Source: Treponema sp. (lineage in GTDB: Bacteria > Spirochaetota > Spirochaetia > Treponematales > Treponemataceae). Taken from it: DNA of 40,294 nucleotides. The DNA lies in NCBI GenBank assembly GCA_016296655.1, contig JAEDIW010000023.1:1-40294 (forward strand). The letters run 5' to 3'. Position numbers and translations under genes: made by a program. This document shows, piece by piece, positions 8,902-16,124 of the stretch. Position 1 is the first letter of the stretch. The number at the start of each line of letters is the position of its first letter. The notes beneath the pieces were generated by a model, which saw only the letters and a program-made list of their open reading frames with translations, did not search any database and was not told the origin of the DNA.

Positions 8902-9531
8902 CTAGTTCAATGACTCTGGTTTGCTTGCCATTTTTCTCTGGATTTCTGCAGCACGGTCAGCCGGCATCAATGAAAGCCAGTATGCAACCATTGAACTTGT
9001 GTTGTTTGCCCTGGCGGTTTCTTCAACCTTGCGCAAAATGTCAATGACCATCTGATCATCCATTGCTACAAGGATGTTTACTGCATTCTGCGGAGCCATG
9101 CCTGTAAGATTTTGAGAAATCTGCTCTATATTTACGTTTCTGTCGTCATATTTTTTTACAGCATCGTTAAAAGTTTTTTCCCTTTCTTCCTGAGTTTTTA
9201 CGCGTTCGCTCAGTTCCAGGGCAATCTGCTGATTCTGTTGCTCAAGTGCGGCAATGTCCTTTTCACGTTTGTCAAGTTCCTGCCTGAAAATTTCCAAGGA
9301 TTCGCGCTGTTTGTCCAGCCTGTCCTGGTCTAAATCTGCAGTCAAAGGATTGGATGAGGTGGAAGTTAGTGAAGTCTGCGGCTCTTTTCCAAGAAATTTA
9401 TATAAAGGTGCAAATGATTTTTTTAAATGCAGAACCCCAAGATAGTCGAACCAGACAAGTCCGCCAAGAGCAAGAATCACTATCAAAAATAAAAGAACTA
9501 TTGACTTACCGATGACAGAACCTTTTGCCAC
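8902..9531 (-). CDS. flbB: periplasmic flagellar collar protein FlbB
   Basis: 209 residues. The GTG at 9531 is chosen because AAGGTGGG precedes it at normal spacing and the product begins VAKGSVIGKS; the GTG at 9540 overlaps the SD. One N-terminal membrane segment (SIVLLFLIVILALGGLVWF, about 9-27), a central coiled coil (LDKREKDIAALEQQNQQIAL), and a C-terminal MgtE_N/FliG-like helical module (GMAPQNAVNILVAMDDQMVI, then AYWLSLMPADRAAEIQRKM). In Borrelia FlbB organises the spirochaete-specific collar at the motor. The gene leads the fliK-flgD-flgE block but is separated from fliK by 204 bp. No flgBC-fliEFGHIJ genes lie upstream. Confidence 0.82.
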   Translation of the reverse strand: MAKGSVIGKSIVLLFLIVILALGGLVWFDYLGVLHLKKSFAPLYKFLGKEPQTSLTSTSSNPLTADLDQDRLDKQRESLEIFRQELDKREKDIAALEQQNQQIALELSERVKTQEEREKTFNDAVKKYDDRNVNIEQISQNLTGMAPQNAVNILVAMDDQMVIDILRKVEETARANNTSSMVAYWLSLMPADRAAEIQRKMASKPESLN

Positions 9532-9600
9532 TTTTCCCACCTTAATCAGTTTAAAGACAAATCAGTTGATTTTTTTTGCCTGAAAGTCAAGCTTTCTGCG

Positions 9601-9686
9601 GCAAGGATTGTAAGGGCTGGCGAAGCCAGTTCGTAAGCAGCTTTGCTGCGTCGAATGAAGCGGAAGCGGAACCCTGAAAAGCCTGG
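9601..9686 (+). repeat. GC-rich repeat patch, copy next to MITE A
   Basis: GATTGTAAGGG (9606-9616) and GCGGAAGCGGAACCCTGAAAAGC (from 9660; first 14 bases identical to 28-41) have relatives on the minus strand on both sides of the second MITE-like copy (25235-25274 and 25385-25410). The block directly abuts the MITE-like element. Confidence 0.5.
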
Positions 9687-9687
9687 T

Positions 9688-9807
9688 GGGGCTGTCTACC
9701 AAGTTCTGTCATGCTGAATTTATTTCAGCATCTACACTGGATATAACGTAGAGATTCCGAAATAAATTCGAAAAATAACACTATGACTTTACTTTTAGGA
9801 CAGCCCC
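9688..9807 (+). repeat. MITE-like element, copy A
   Basis: 120 bp bounded by GGGGCTGTC (9688-9696) and GACAGCCCC (9799-9807). The interior is itself near-palindromic: GAATTTATTTC on the left against GAAATAAATTC on the right, and CTAC against GTAG around the centre, so one strand could fold into one long hairpin. A local perfect hairpin ATGCTGAA/TTCAGCAT is at 9711-9731. It encodes nothing. The reverse complement is clearly related to 25275-25378 over its first half. Confidence 0.7.
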
Positions 9808-9973
9808 AGCCGCCCAAAAAACTAAAAAGAAAAATCAGGCTAATTGATATTATATCATAATTTAAGTGTACGCAAGAAGATAAAAGCTGTTCTTAAAAAA
9901 ACAATTGAAAATCAACAGAAATTTCATTAAGATTATTCCAATAAAACCCAAAAAAAACAGGAAACAAACGGAT

Positions 9974-11473
9974 ATGCTAAACATTAACAATCATGCGGCA
10001 AAAGTAAAACATGACATTCTTGTCCGCATTGCAAAACTGCAGTTCGCCGGCAACCTTGAAGAAGGTGTTCATTTTATTCCGCGCGAAATCATTCCAAAAA
10101 AACAGCAGTCAATCCGCTGCTGCATCTACCGCGACAGGGAAATCATCAGGATGCGCGTTCTTGCACGAATGGGCTGGTCCATTGAAGATGTAGAAGATGA
10201 CTGTAAGCTGGCAGATTATGCAAAAAAAGCTCTTGAACGCGAAAAGCCTACATGGCCTATGCTTACTGTTCTTCACGAAGCATGTAACGCATGTGTAACA
10301 AGCCATTATATGGTTACAAATGCATGTCAGGGTTGTTTTGCCCGTCCATGTCAGGAAAACTGTCCGCGTAAAGCTATTACTGTGGATCGCCATGCAAAAA
10401 TTGACGAAACCCTCTGCGTAAACTGCGGTCTTTGTATGAAGAACTGTCCTTACCACGCAATCATAAAAATTCCTGTACCTTGCGAAGCTGCTTGCCCTGT
10501 AGGTGCAATTTCAAAAGATGAAAGCGGTCATGAACGCATTGACTACAGCAAGTGTATTTTCTGTGGCAACTGTATGAGGGAATGTCCGTTCGGTGCCATG
10601 ATGGATAAAAGCCAGCTCGTTGACGTTATCCGCCACATTATGGAAAAAAAGCGCAAGGTTGTTGCAATGTATGCTCCGGCAATTGCAAGCCAGTTTAAAG
10701 CTGTTCCAGGTCAGTTTGAAAATGCATTGAAAAACGCAGGATTTGATTCTGTCTGGGAAGTTGCCGTTGGTGCTGATATCTGTGCGGACAAAGAAGCAAA
10801 AGAATTTGAAGAACGCATGGAAAAAGGTGACAAAATGATGACCACAAGCTGCTGTTCTGCTTATGTACGTGCTGTTCAGCTTCATGTTCCTGAATTGAAG
10901 GAATGTGTAAGTGAAACACGCAGTCCAATGCATTATACGGCAGAACTTGCAAAAAAAGCAGATCCTGACTGTATAACGGTTTTCATTGGGCCTTGTCTTG
11001 CAAAACGCCGCGAAGGTCTGGAAGACGATCTTGTTGACTATGTTCTTTCAATGGAAGAAATTTCTGCATTATTCGATGCAAAAGAAATTGACGTAACTGC
11101 ACAGGATATTGGTAGCGAAGTTATGATTCCTACTTCAAGCGGAAGAAATTTTGCAAAATCTGGCGGAGTTCTTGAAGCTGTAAAAATCAGACTGAAGGAT
11201 ACTTCTATCTTGAAGCCTGCAGTAATCAATGGACTGAATAAAGCTGGTATGGCAAAATTAAAGACATTCGGCATGATGAACAGTGGAAAAATTCCGCTTA
11301 AGCCTGATACACCAAACCTGATTGAAGTTATGGCCTGTGAAGGTGGCTGTATTTCAGGTCCTTCTGTTATTGCAAATGGTCCTTCGGCTGAAGCCCAGCT
11401 GGACAAATATGTAAAAGCAGGGGCACAGGATATCATAAATGCAGAACAGATAAAGCAGGAAACATCTGAATAA
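9974..11473 (+). CDS. [FeFe] hydrogenase, group B type
   Basis: 499 residues from the ATG at 9974; a TTG at 9905 would add a Lys/Asn-rich tail unlike the family. N-terminal Cys-rich region (CNACVTSHYM, CQGCFARPCQENCP), then two 4Fe-4S motifs (CVNCGLCMKNCP and CIFCGNCMRECP) and the H-cluster domain: L1 TSCCSAYV, L2 FIGPCLAKRRE, L3 EVMACEGGCISGP. The L1 loop has Ser-Ala where the prototypical enzyme has Pro-Gly, as is usual outside group A. The enzyme should couple ferredoxin oxidation to H2 formation or sense redox state in the cytoplasm. It stands alone: no HydE/F/G maturases or electron-bifurcating partners are nearby. A terminator follows. Confidence 0.9.
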   Translation: MLNINNHAAKVKHDILVRIAKLQFAGNLEEGVHFIPREIIPKKQQSIRCCIYRDREIIRMRVLARMGWSIEDVEDDCKLADYAKKALEREKPTWPMLTVLHEACNACVTSHYMVTNACQGCFARPCQENCPRKAITVDRHAKIDETLCVNCGLCMKNCPYHAIIKIPVPCEAACPVGAISKDESGHERIDYSKCIFCGNCMRECPFGAMMDKSQLVDVIRHIMEKKRKVVAMYAPAIASQFKAVPGQFENALKNAGFDSVWEVAVGADICADKEAKEFEERMEKGDKMMTTSCCSAYVRAVQLHVPELKECVSETRSPMHYTAELAKKADPDCITVFIGPCLAKRREGLEDDLVDYVLSMEEISALFDAKEIDVTAQDIGSEVMIPTSSGRNFAKSGGVLEAVKIRLKDTSILKPAVINGLNKAGMAKLKTFGMMNSGKIPLKPDTPNLIEVMACEGGCISGPSVIANGPSAEAQLDKYVKAGAQDIINAEQIKQETSE

Positions 11474-11550
11474 AAACTATTTTTGTTTTACTGCTGATAA
11501 GCCCCGTTAAGAACGCGGGGATAAAGTTCCGCTCAGAGAAAATCTGCCAA

Positions 11551-11597
11551 AAGCCCTGTTTCTGATATTCAACTAATTCAGGAACGGGGCTTTTTTT
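11551..11597 (+). terminator. rho-independent terminator after the hydrogenase gene
   Basis: The arms AAGCCCTGTTTCTGA (11551-11565) and TCAGGAACGGGGCTT (11578-11592) pair with two mismatches and are followed by TTTTTTT. A smaller bulged hairpin (CCCCGTT...AACGCGGGG) lies upstream at 11502-11520. Confidence 0.75.
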
Positions 11598-11820
11598 ATT
11601 CAGGGGTTAATACAACCCCTGAAAACGAGCGAGTCAAGGCCTTGAGCGAAGCGTGCCTTGACCGGTCGTATTTTGCCTTCAGTTTATTTTTATACTTGTC
11701 CAGGCGCTTTGACATACGTTTTGGATGGCATATTGCCTGACGTTTTGCCAGAGTGCCTGTTCTGATTGCCGAGTTGACTTCCCTGTCTGAAATAAAACAG
11801 GTGAAAAAATCTTCTTTCAT
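11596..11820 (-). CDS. hypothetical small basic protein whose 3' end runs into repeat hairpins
   Basis: 74 residues from an ATG at 11820 with no clear SD. The N-terminal two-thirds looks coding: SDREVNSAIRTGTLAKRQA followed by a basic helix KRLDKYKNKLKAKYDR. No family recognised. The last 20 residues are read from two perfect hairpins, GTCAAGGC/GCCTTGAC (11633-11662) and CAGGGGTT/AACCCCTG (11601-11621), which belong to the GC-rich intergenic material. The native C-terminus may therefore have been replaced by repeat sequence. It could also be non-coding. Confidence 0.4.
   Translation of the reverse strand: MKEDFFTCFISDREVNSAIRTGTLAKRQAICHPKRMSKRLDKYKNKLKAKYDRSRHASLKALTRSFSGVVLTPE
11601..11662. 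repeat. tandem perfect hairpins
   Basis: Two adjacent inverted repeats: CAGGGGTT-aatac-AACCCCTG (11601-11621) and GTCAAGGC with GCCTTGAC (11633-11640 and 11655-11662, 14-base loop). They immediately follow the hydrogenase terminator. The GC-rich word GAGCGAAGCG resembles words in the other repeat patches. Confidence 0.6.
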
Positions 11821-11960
11821 ATTTCATTTTTTTTGTCTATAATTCAAACAGGCGGACTTACAGAAAAATCTTCAGCATACTTTCGCAGGTTTACTTTTGT
11901 TGTGCGCAGCGTCGTGCGTGGATTTTTTTTAGATTTTCGTCTGCTGGTGGAGGAATGTAA

Positions 11961-12473
11961 TTGATTCGCTATATTGTAAAAATGTTCAAAGCCCTGAATG
12001 CAAATGCAAATCCAGGTGAAATTGCACACGCATTCAGCATTGCCCTTATGCTTGGTTTTCTGCCAAAAAACAACCTTCTTTGGTATCTGCTTTTTATTTT
12101 TTTTCTGTTTGTCAGAATCAATAAGGGAGTTTTTTTTATCCTTACTCTTATGTTTTCGTTTCTGGCTACCCTGCTAGACCCCGTGTTCAATACAATCGGC
12201 TATAAAATATTGACTTTGCCGGCGCTGGAAGGATTTTTCAGCACTCTGCTTGAAATTCCCATCGTCGGCTTTACAAGGTTCAACAATACAATTGTGATGG
12301 GAAGCTTTGCAGCATCTATTGTGCTTTACATACCTGCATACATTCTTGGCAGGCTGTTTGTAAAACTGTGGCGCACAACACTTGCCCCAAAAATCCGCAA
12401 AAATCCAGTTATGAAAGCTTTTTACAAACTGCCGATTGTCGGTAAAATCAAAAATGTAGTTTCAGGAGAGTAA
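11961..12473 (+). CDS. TIGR03546/DUF2062-type membrane protein
   Basis: 170 residues. The start is a TTG at 11961, chosen for the strong GGTGGAGG seven bases upstream; the first ATG would remove seven residues. About three hydrophobic segments are visible (LLWYLLFIFFLFVRI; VFFILTLMFSFLATLL; IVMGSFAASIVLYIPAYIL) after an amphipathic N-terminus (NANPGEIAHAFSIALMLGFLP, DUF2062-like). In other genomes this family is typically the smaller member of a two-gene pair with TIGR03545. The stop is separated by only three bases from that partner here. Inner-membrane location is likely; the biochemical role is unknown. Confidence 0.8.
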   Translation: MIRYIVKMFKALNANANPGEIAHAFSIALMLGFLPKNNLLWYLLFIFFLFVRINKGVFFILTLMFSFLATLLDPVFNTIGYKILTLPALEGFFSTLLEIPIVGFTRFNNTIVMGSFAASIVLYIPAYILGRLFVKLWRTTLAPKIRKNPVMKAFYKLPIVGKIKNVVSGE

Positions 12474-12476
12474 AAA

Positions 12477-14627
12477 ATGGCTGAAAATAAAAAAACAAAG
12501 ACGAAAAAGCCTGAAAAAGCAAAAAAAGCACCAAAACTCATTTCCGCAAAAAAACTGCCGGGAATTCTAAAAAAAAGATATTCAGAAAAAAATTTTAACA
12601 AAAAAATTCTGAAAAAAATCTACATAGCTGATGACAAAAAATTTCTTGCAGAATTTTTCAAATCAGATGAAAAAGGTATGCTTTCAGTTCCTAAGGAACA
12701 GCAGATTCCAGCTGCAGATTTTCAACGCCTGAAATTGATTGGAAATGAAATAAAAAAACAGAAAGGAATAATAAATTTTGTTCCGTTTGCAGCTGTCCTC
12801 ATTTTCTGCAGCGTAATTGCACTGACAGTAACGATTTTCAAAAACAAGGTTGTAAAATATGGACTTACAACTGCCATGGAAAACATTTTTGAAGCAAAAA
12901 CAGACATTTCCAATGTTGATTTGAAAATTCTGTCATCGTCCCTGAAAATTTCAGGTCTGCAGCAGGCTTCAAATGACGAGCCGATGAAAAATCTGTTTGA
13001 AATAAAAAACATTACCGTTGACTTTAATCTTACCCAGCTTCTGCGCGGAAAATTTGATGCACAGGAAATTTCAGTTACTGAACTTGCCTTTGGAACTGAC
13101 AGAAAAACAGACGGAACACTTCCGCTGAAAATCAAAAAATCTTCTAAAAAAACTGCATCCAAATCCAATGAAAAATCAAAAAAAACAGTTGAAGCTGTAA
13201 AGAAAAATCTTGCTGCCGTTTTTGCAGATTACAACCCGCAGGCAATCATTTCAAACATGGAAAATAACCTGAAGTCGCCACAGCTTGCAAAAAAAATTCA
13301 AGATGAAGCAGAATCTTTGGGTTCAAAATGGAAAGGAAAGCCTGGCGAACTGAAATCTGAAGTGGACTCCTTAAACTCTCAGGTTCAAGCACTTGCAGAA
13401 AAAGACTGGAAAAAGGTTTCAAATCCTGAAGAACTCATGAAAGCCTTAACAGAAATTCAGGATGCAATAGAAAATACCAAAAAGTTAAAGTCATCTGTAG
13501 AATCTTCTGCCAAAGAAATGTCAGCTGACACAAAAAAAGTAAAGGAACTTTCAGTTTCATTGAATGATGCCATAAAAAATGATAAGGCGCTCATTCAAAA
13601 AGAGCTGGACAAATTTACGTCTTTTTCAATGGATACGGTAAAAGAATTGATGTCACAGTCACTTACAGCAGCAGGCTACAGCATTTTTGGAAAATATTAT
13701 CAATACGTGGAAAAAGGAATTTCCATTGCTGAAAAATTTGCAAACGAGCCAAAGGACAGCAAGGTTAAAAAAGCAAAAAAAGCTGCATCTGAGCGGAAAA
13801 GAATGAAAGGTCAGGACATTTACTATAAAAAAGACACAGTTCCTGCCCTGCTTATAGAAAAAATTGCAGCTTCTGGAACAGGATTCTCTGCTACTGCAAA
13901 AGAAATTTCAAATGATCCTGACAAGCGTGGAAAGCCAGCAGTTTTTGACGGAATGCTGACAGTTGCAAAGCAAAAGCATGCTTTTGACGGAATCATAGAC
14001 GGCAGATCAAATTCTGAAAATCCGCTGGTTACTGCAAACTATTCAGGCTCAAATTTTCCGGTAAAAGAAAATCTTGAAGTCCTGAGCCTTAACGGCAATG
14101 CCGGAATTTCCATGAAAGTTTCTGCAGATTTAGACAAATCTTTTGCAGCAAAAGGAACGGTAAAACTTTCATCGCTTGCACTTGGAGCAAATGCCTTTGA
14201 ACCGGAACTTGCATACAAAGTTTACACACAGGCACTTTCAACGATTTCTGCAATGCAGATTGAATTTTCTGCTGAAAAAGACAGCAGCGGAGACCTTGAG
14301 TTGAAAATTTCAACTGATGCAGATAAGCAGCTTGCAAATGCAATGAAAAACATTCTTACAACGCAGATGGCTTCCATAAAGGCAGATGCACAGTCTCAAA
14401 TTACCAGGCTTCTCAATGAAAAAACAGGAAGTGCTTCCGGGGCAATTGCAGATTATATGGACATTGAAAAACTCATGTCTGGCCAGACAAAAGCTGTTGA
14501 CCTTATAAACCAGAAGCTTGAAGCAAAACAGAAGGAAATTTCTGCTCAGCTAAAATCTAAGATGGAAGATGCCGTAAAAAGCAAAACCCAGAATGCAGCT
14601 GACAAACTGCTCAAAAAACTTTTTTAG
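12477..14627 (+). CDS. TIGR03545 family protein with AsmA-like N-terminal region
   Basis: 716 residues, AGGAG upstream of the ATG. A Lys-rich cytoplasmic N-terminus (1-100) leads to one membrane segment (FVPFAAVLIFCSVIALTVTI, about 102-121). The following segment has the AsmA/DUF748 pattern: ISNVDLKILSSSLKISGLQ, then PMKNLFEIKNITVDFNL, LTQLLRGKFDAQEISV. A long helical Lys/Ser/Glu region (about 220-430) is followed by a beta-rich region (about 450-640) and a coiled-coil tail. Paired with the TIGR03546 gene. The AsmA resemblance is my reading of the sequence and suggests an envelope-spanning role such as lipid handling; that function is inference. Confidence 0.8.
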   Translation: MAENKKTKTKKPEKAKKAPKLISAKKLPGILKKRYSEKNFNKKILKKIYIADDKKFLAEFFKSDEKGMLSVPKEQQIPAADFQRLKLIGNEIKKQKGIINFVPFAAVLIFCSVIALTVTIFKNKVVKYGLTTAMENIFEAKTDISNVDLKILSSSLKISGLQQASNDEPMKNLFEIKNITVDFNLTQLLRGKFDAQEISVTELAFGTDRKTDGTLPLKIKKSSKKTASKSNEKSKKTVEAVKKNLAAVFADYNPQAIISNMENNLKSPQLAKKIQDEAESLGSKWKGKPGELKSEVDSLNSQVQALAEKDWKKVSNPEELMKALTEIQDAIENTKKLKSSVESSAKEMSADTKKVKELSVSLNDAIKNDKALIQKELDKFTSFSMDTVKELMSQSLTAAGYSIFGKYYQYVEKGISIAEKFANEPKDSKVKKAKKAASERKRMKGQDIYYKKDTVPALLIEKIAASGTGFSATAKEISNDPDKRGKPAVFDGMLTVAKQKHAFDGIIDGRSNSENPLVTANYSGSNFPVKENLEVLSLNGNAGISMKVSADLDKSFAAKGTVKLSSLALGANAFEPELAYKVYTQALSTISAMQIEFSAEKDSSGDLELKISTDADKQLANAMKNILTTQMASIKADAQSQITRLLNEKTGSASGAIADYMDIEKLMSGQTKAVDLINQKLEAKQKEISAQLKSKMEDAVKSKTQNAADKLLKKLF

Positions 14628-14719
14628 AAAGATTTAAATATCAGGAAAAGGCTCTGAATGATAATGACAAACACTCGGGGCTTTTTTTTTGATGATATAG
14701 TTTAGGATTGGAGACTAAG

Positions 14720-15625
14720 ATGCCTGAAGTAACAGCAGTATGCCTAAGTACAACAATTCAGAGGACTTTGACTTTTTCAGAAGTGAAGATTGACCATGTA
14801 AACCGCTCTCAGCATTACGTTGCAAATGCCTCTGGCAAGGCTGTAAATACTGCAAGAGTCCTGAATCAGCTGGAAAAAGATTTCTGTCAGGTTGTGTGCC
14901 CCATTGGAGTAAACAACAAAGAACTTTTTTTTCAATTGAAAGAAAAAGAGCCGTATAAAATTATTACAGTAGAAATTCCTGGAAATACAAGGGAATGCTG
15001 GACATTGCTCGACAGAAAAAACTCTACTACAACCGAAGTGATTGCCGGGGAGCCTGCAATACAGGCAGATATGTCAGAATATACGCTGCAGTTAATGCAA
15101 AAGATTGAGGAAAGTCTTGAACAGACAAATGCCTTGCTCCTTGCAGGAAGCAGACCTGAAATCTGGCCGAAAGATTTGGCAGCCAGGATTTGTGCGCTTG
15201 CTTCAAAAATGGGAAAAACTGTTATGTGTGATTTTTGGGGAGATGATTTAACAGAAACATTGCAGCTATGTACCCCTGAAATTGTAAAAATAAATGAAGA
15301 AGAGTTCTGCAGAACTTTTGGCTATGCCTTTCCGCAGCCTGAAGAAGACCTTTCTCAGCTGATTGCACAGCAAAGCCTGAAATTTGGCAATATTTTTGTA
15401 ATTACAAGAGGAAAGGACACAACTTTTGCAGCAGATAACGGAAAAATTTACAAAGCAGCTATAATGCAGGTAAAACCTGTAAATACAACAGGCTGCGGAG
15501 ATTCTTTTTCGGCAGGTTTTCTATACAGCTATATGAAAGATAAAAACATGGAAAAAGCCCTTCAACAGGGAACAGAATGTGCTGCAAAAAATGCTGAAAA
15601 TGAACTGCCTGGCTCAATCTGCTGA
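14720..15625 (+). CDS. PfkB-family carbohydrate kinase (1-phosphofructokinase/tagatose-6-phosphate kinase-like)
   Basis: 301 residues from the ATG at 14720 (GGAG at 14710-14713; the TTG at 14708 lies within the SD). The family motif near the N-terminus reads NASGKAVNTARVLNQL, the type seen in FruK/LacC rather than ribokinase. The C-terminal signature NTTGCGDSFSAGFLYS contains the catalytic Asp (GCGD in place of GAGD). It phosphorylates a sugar or sugar phosphate using ATP; which one cannot be told from the sequence. It stands alone without a PTS or aldolase neighbour. A weak imperfect hairpin with a T-run (14651-14691) lies between it and the upstream gene. Confidence 0.8.
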   Translation: MPEVTAVCLSTTIQRTLTFSEVKIDHVNRSQHYVANASGKAVNTARVLNQLEKDFCQVVCPIGVNNKELFFQLKEKEPYKIITVEIPGNTRECWTLLDRKNSTTTEVIAGEPAIQADMSEYTLQLMQKIEESLEQTNALLLAGSRPEIWPKDLAARICALASKMGKTVMCDFWGDDLTETLQLCTPEIVKINEEEFCRTFGYAFPQPEEDLSQLIAQQSLKFGNIFVITRGKDTTFAADNGKIYKAAIMQVKPVNTTGCGDSFSAGFLYSYMKDKNMEKALQQGTECAAKNAENELPGSIC

Positions 15626-15652
15626 ACAAAGGAAAACATAGCAAAAAAGCAC

Positions 15653-15681
15653 TTGAAATGAAAACAAATATTGTGTATTAT
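15653..15681 (+). promoter_or_regulatory. promoter of tRNA-Leu
   Basis: TTGAAA (15653-15658), a 17-base spacer, and TATTAT (15676-15681) lie 11 bases before the mature tRNA 5' end. This is the best consensus-type promoter visible in the window. Confidence 0.65.
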
Positions 15682-15692
15682 TAAAAAATACC

Positions 15693-15780
15693 GCCAGGAT
15701 GGTGGAATTGGTAGACACAAGGGACTTAAAATCCCTCGGCAATTCAAACGGCCGTGCCGGTTCGATTCCGGTTCCTGGCA
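15693..15780 (+). tRNA. tRNA-Leu (anticodon UAA)
   Basis: 88-nt class II tRNA. The acceptor arm GCCAGGA pairs with TCCTGGC, with discriminator A at 15780. The anticodon arm AGGGA-CTTAAAA-TCCCT gives anticodon TAA (15727-15729). A long variable arm and the T arm CCGGTTCGATTCCGG follow. The 3' CCA is not encoded. A terminator begins immediately after it. Confidence 0.97.
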
Positions 15781-15819
15781 AAGCCTGATTTTCTGTTTAC
15801 AGAGAGTCAGGCTTTTTTT
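15781..15819 (+). terminator. rho-independent terminator of tRNA-Leu
   Basis: AAGCCTGA (15781-15788) pairs with TCAGGCTT (15807-15814), followed by a T-run to 15819. Confidence 0.85.
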
Positions 15820-16124
15820 ATGTCTGCAAAATAGTTTACTTAGCCTGAAATTCGAGTGTTCTAAATTAACCGTAATCTGAAAAAGTTTTGATAAAAGTCC
15901 AGATTGCAGTTTATCATATATGCAGCAATGCTATAGAAAGAACTTTGAAATAAGAAAGACATACATCAGATTTCCTTTAAGGCTCTTGAAAAATATGCTG
16001 GTTAAGTTGTAAAATTTTCATACATAAGCGTAACTCTTTTTGATTTTTTTTGGTAATTAAAATTTTAAAGATTTACGCTTTTTTTTGTAAATTCCCAACT
16101 AAACTTGAAATTCAGACGAAATAA
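15820..16124. other. gene-poor region between tRNA-Leu and the hsdS fragment
   Basis: About 300 bp with no convincing gene. Only a 30-codon frame (15920-16012) without a ribosome binding site is present. A terminator-like structure, AAGCGTAA (16026-16033) with TTACGCTT (16073-16080) and a T-run, follows it, although no gene is left to terminate. This is consistent with eroded mobile or restriction-locus DNA next to a tRNA. Confidence 0.5.

Larger units (their letters stand above)
9541..9973. other. long intergenic region between flbB and the hydrogenase gene
   Basis: It contains no plausible gene. It is a mosaic: a GC-rich patch with small inverted repeats (9601-9686, including GCAGCTTTGCTGC), a MITE-like element (9688-9807), then an AT-rich stretch (9815-9973) that probably holds the hydrogenase promoter. 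I could not assign confident -35 and -10 boxes. Confidence 0.6.

Noticed and set aside
10109..10952. Several minus-strand frames opposite the hydrogenase gene
   Set aside because: Shadows of the Cys-rich hydrogenase frame; they have no motif of their own.
15920..16012. 30-codon frame after tRNA-Leu followed by a terminator-like hairpin
   Set aside because: No ribosome binding site and too short to judge by composition; kept only as a note on the gap.
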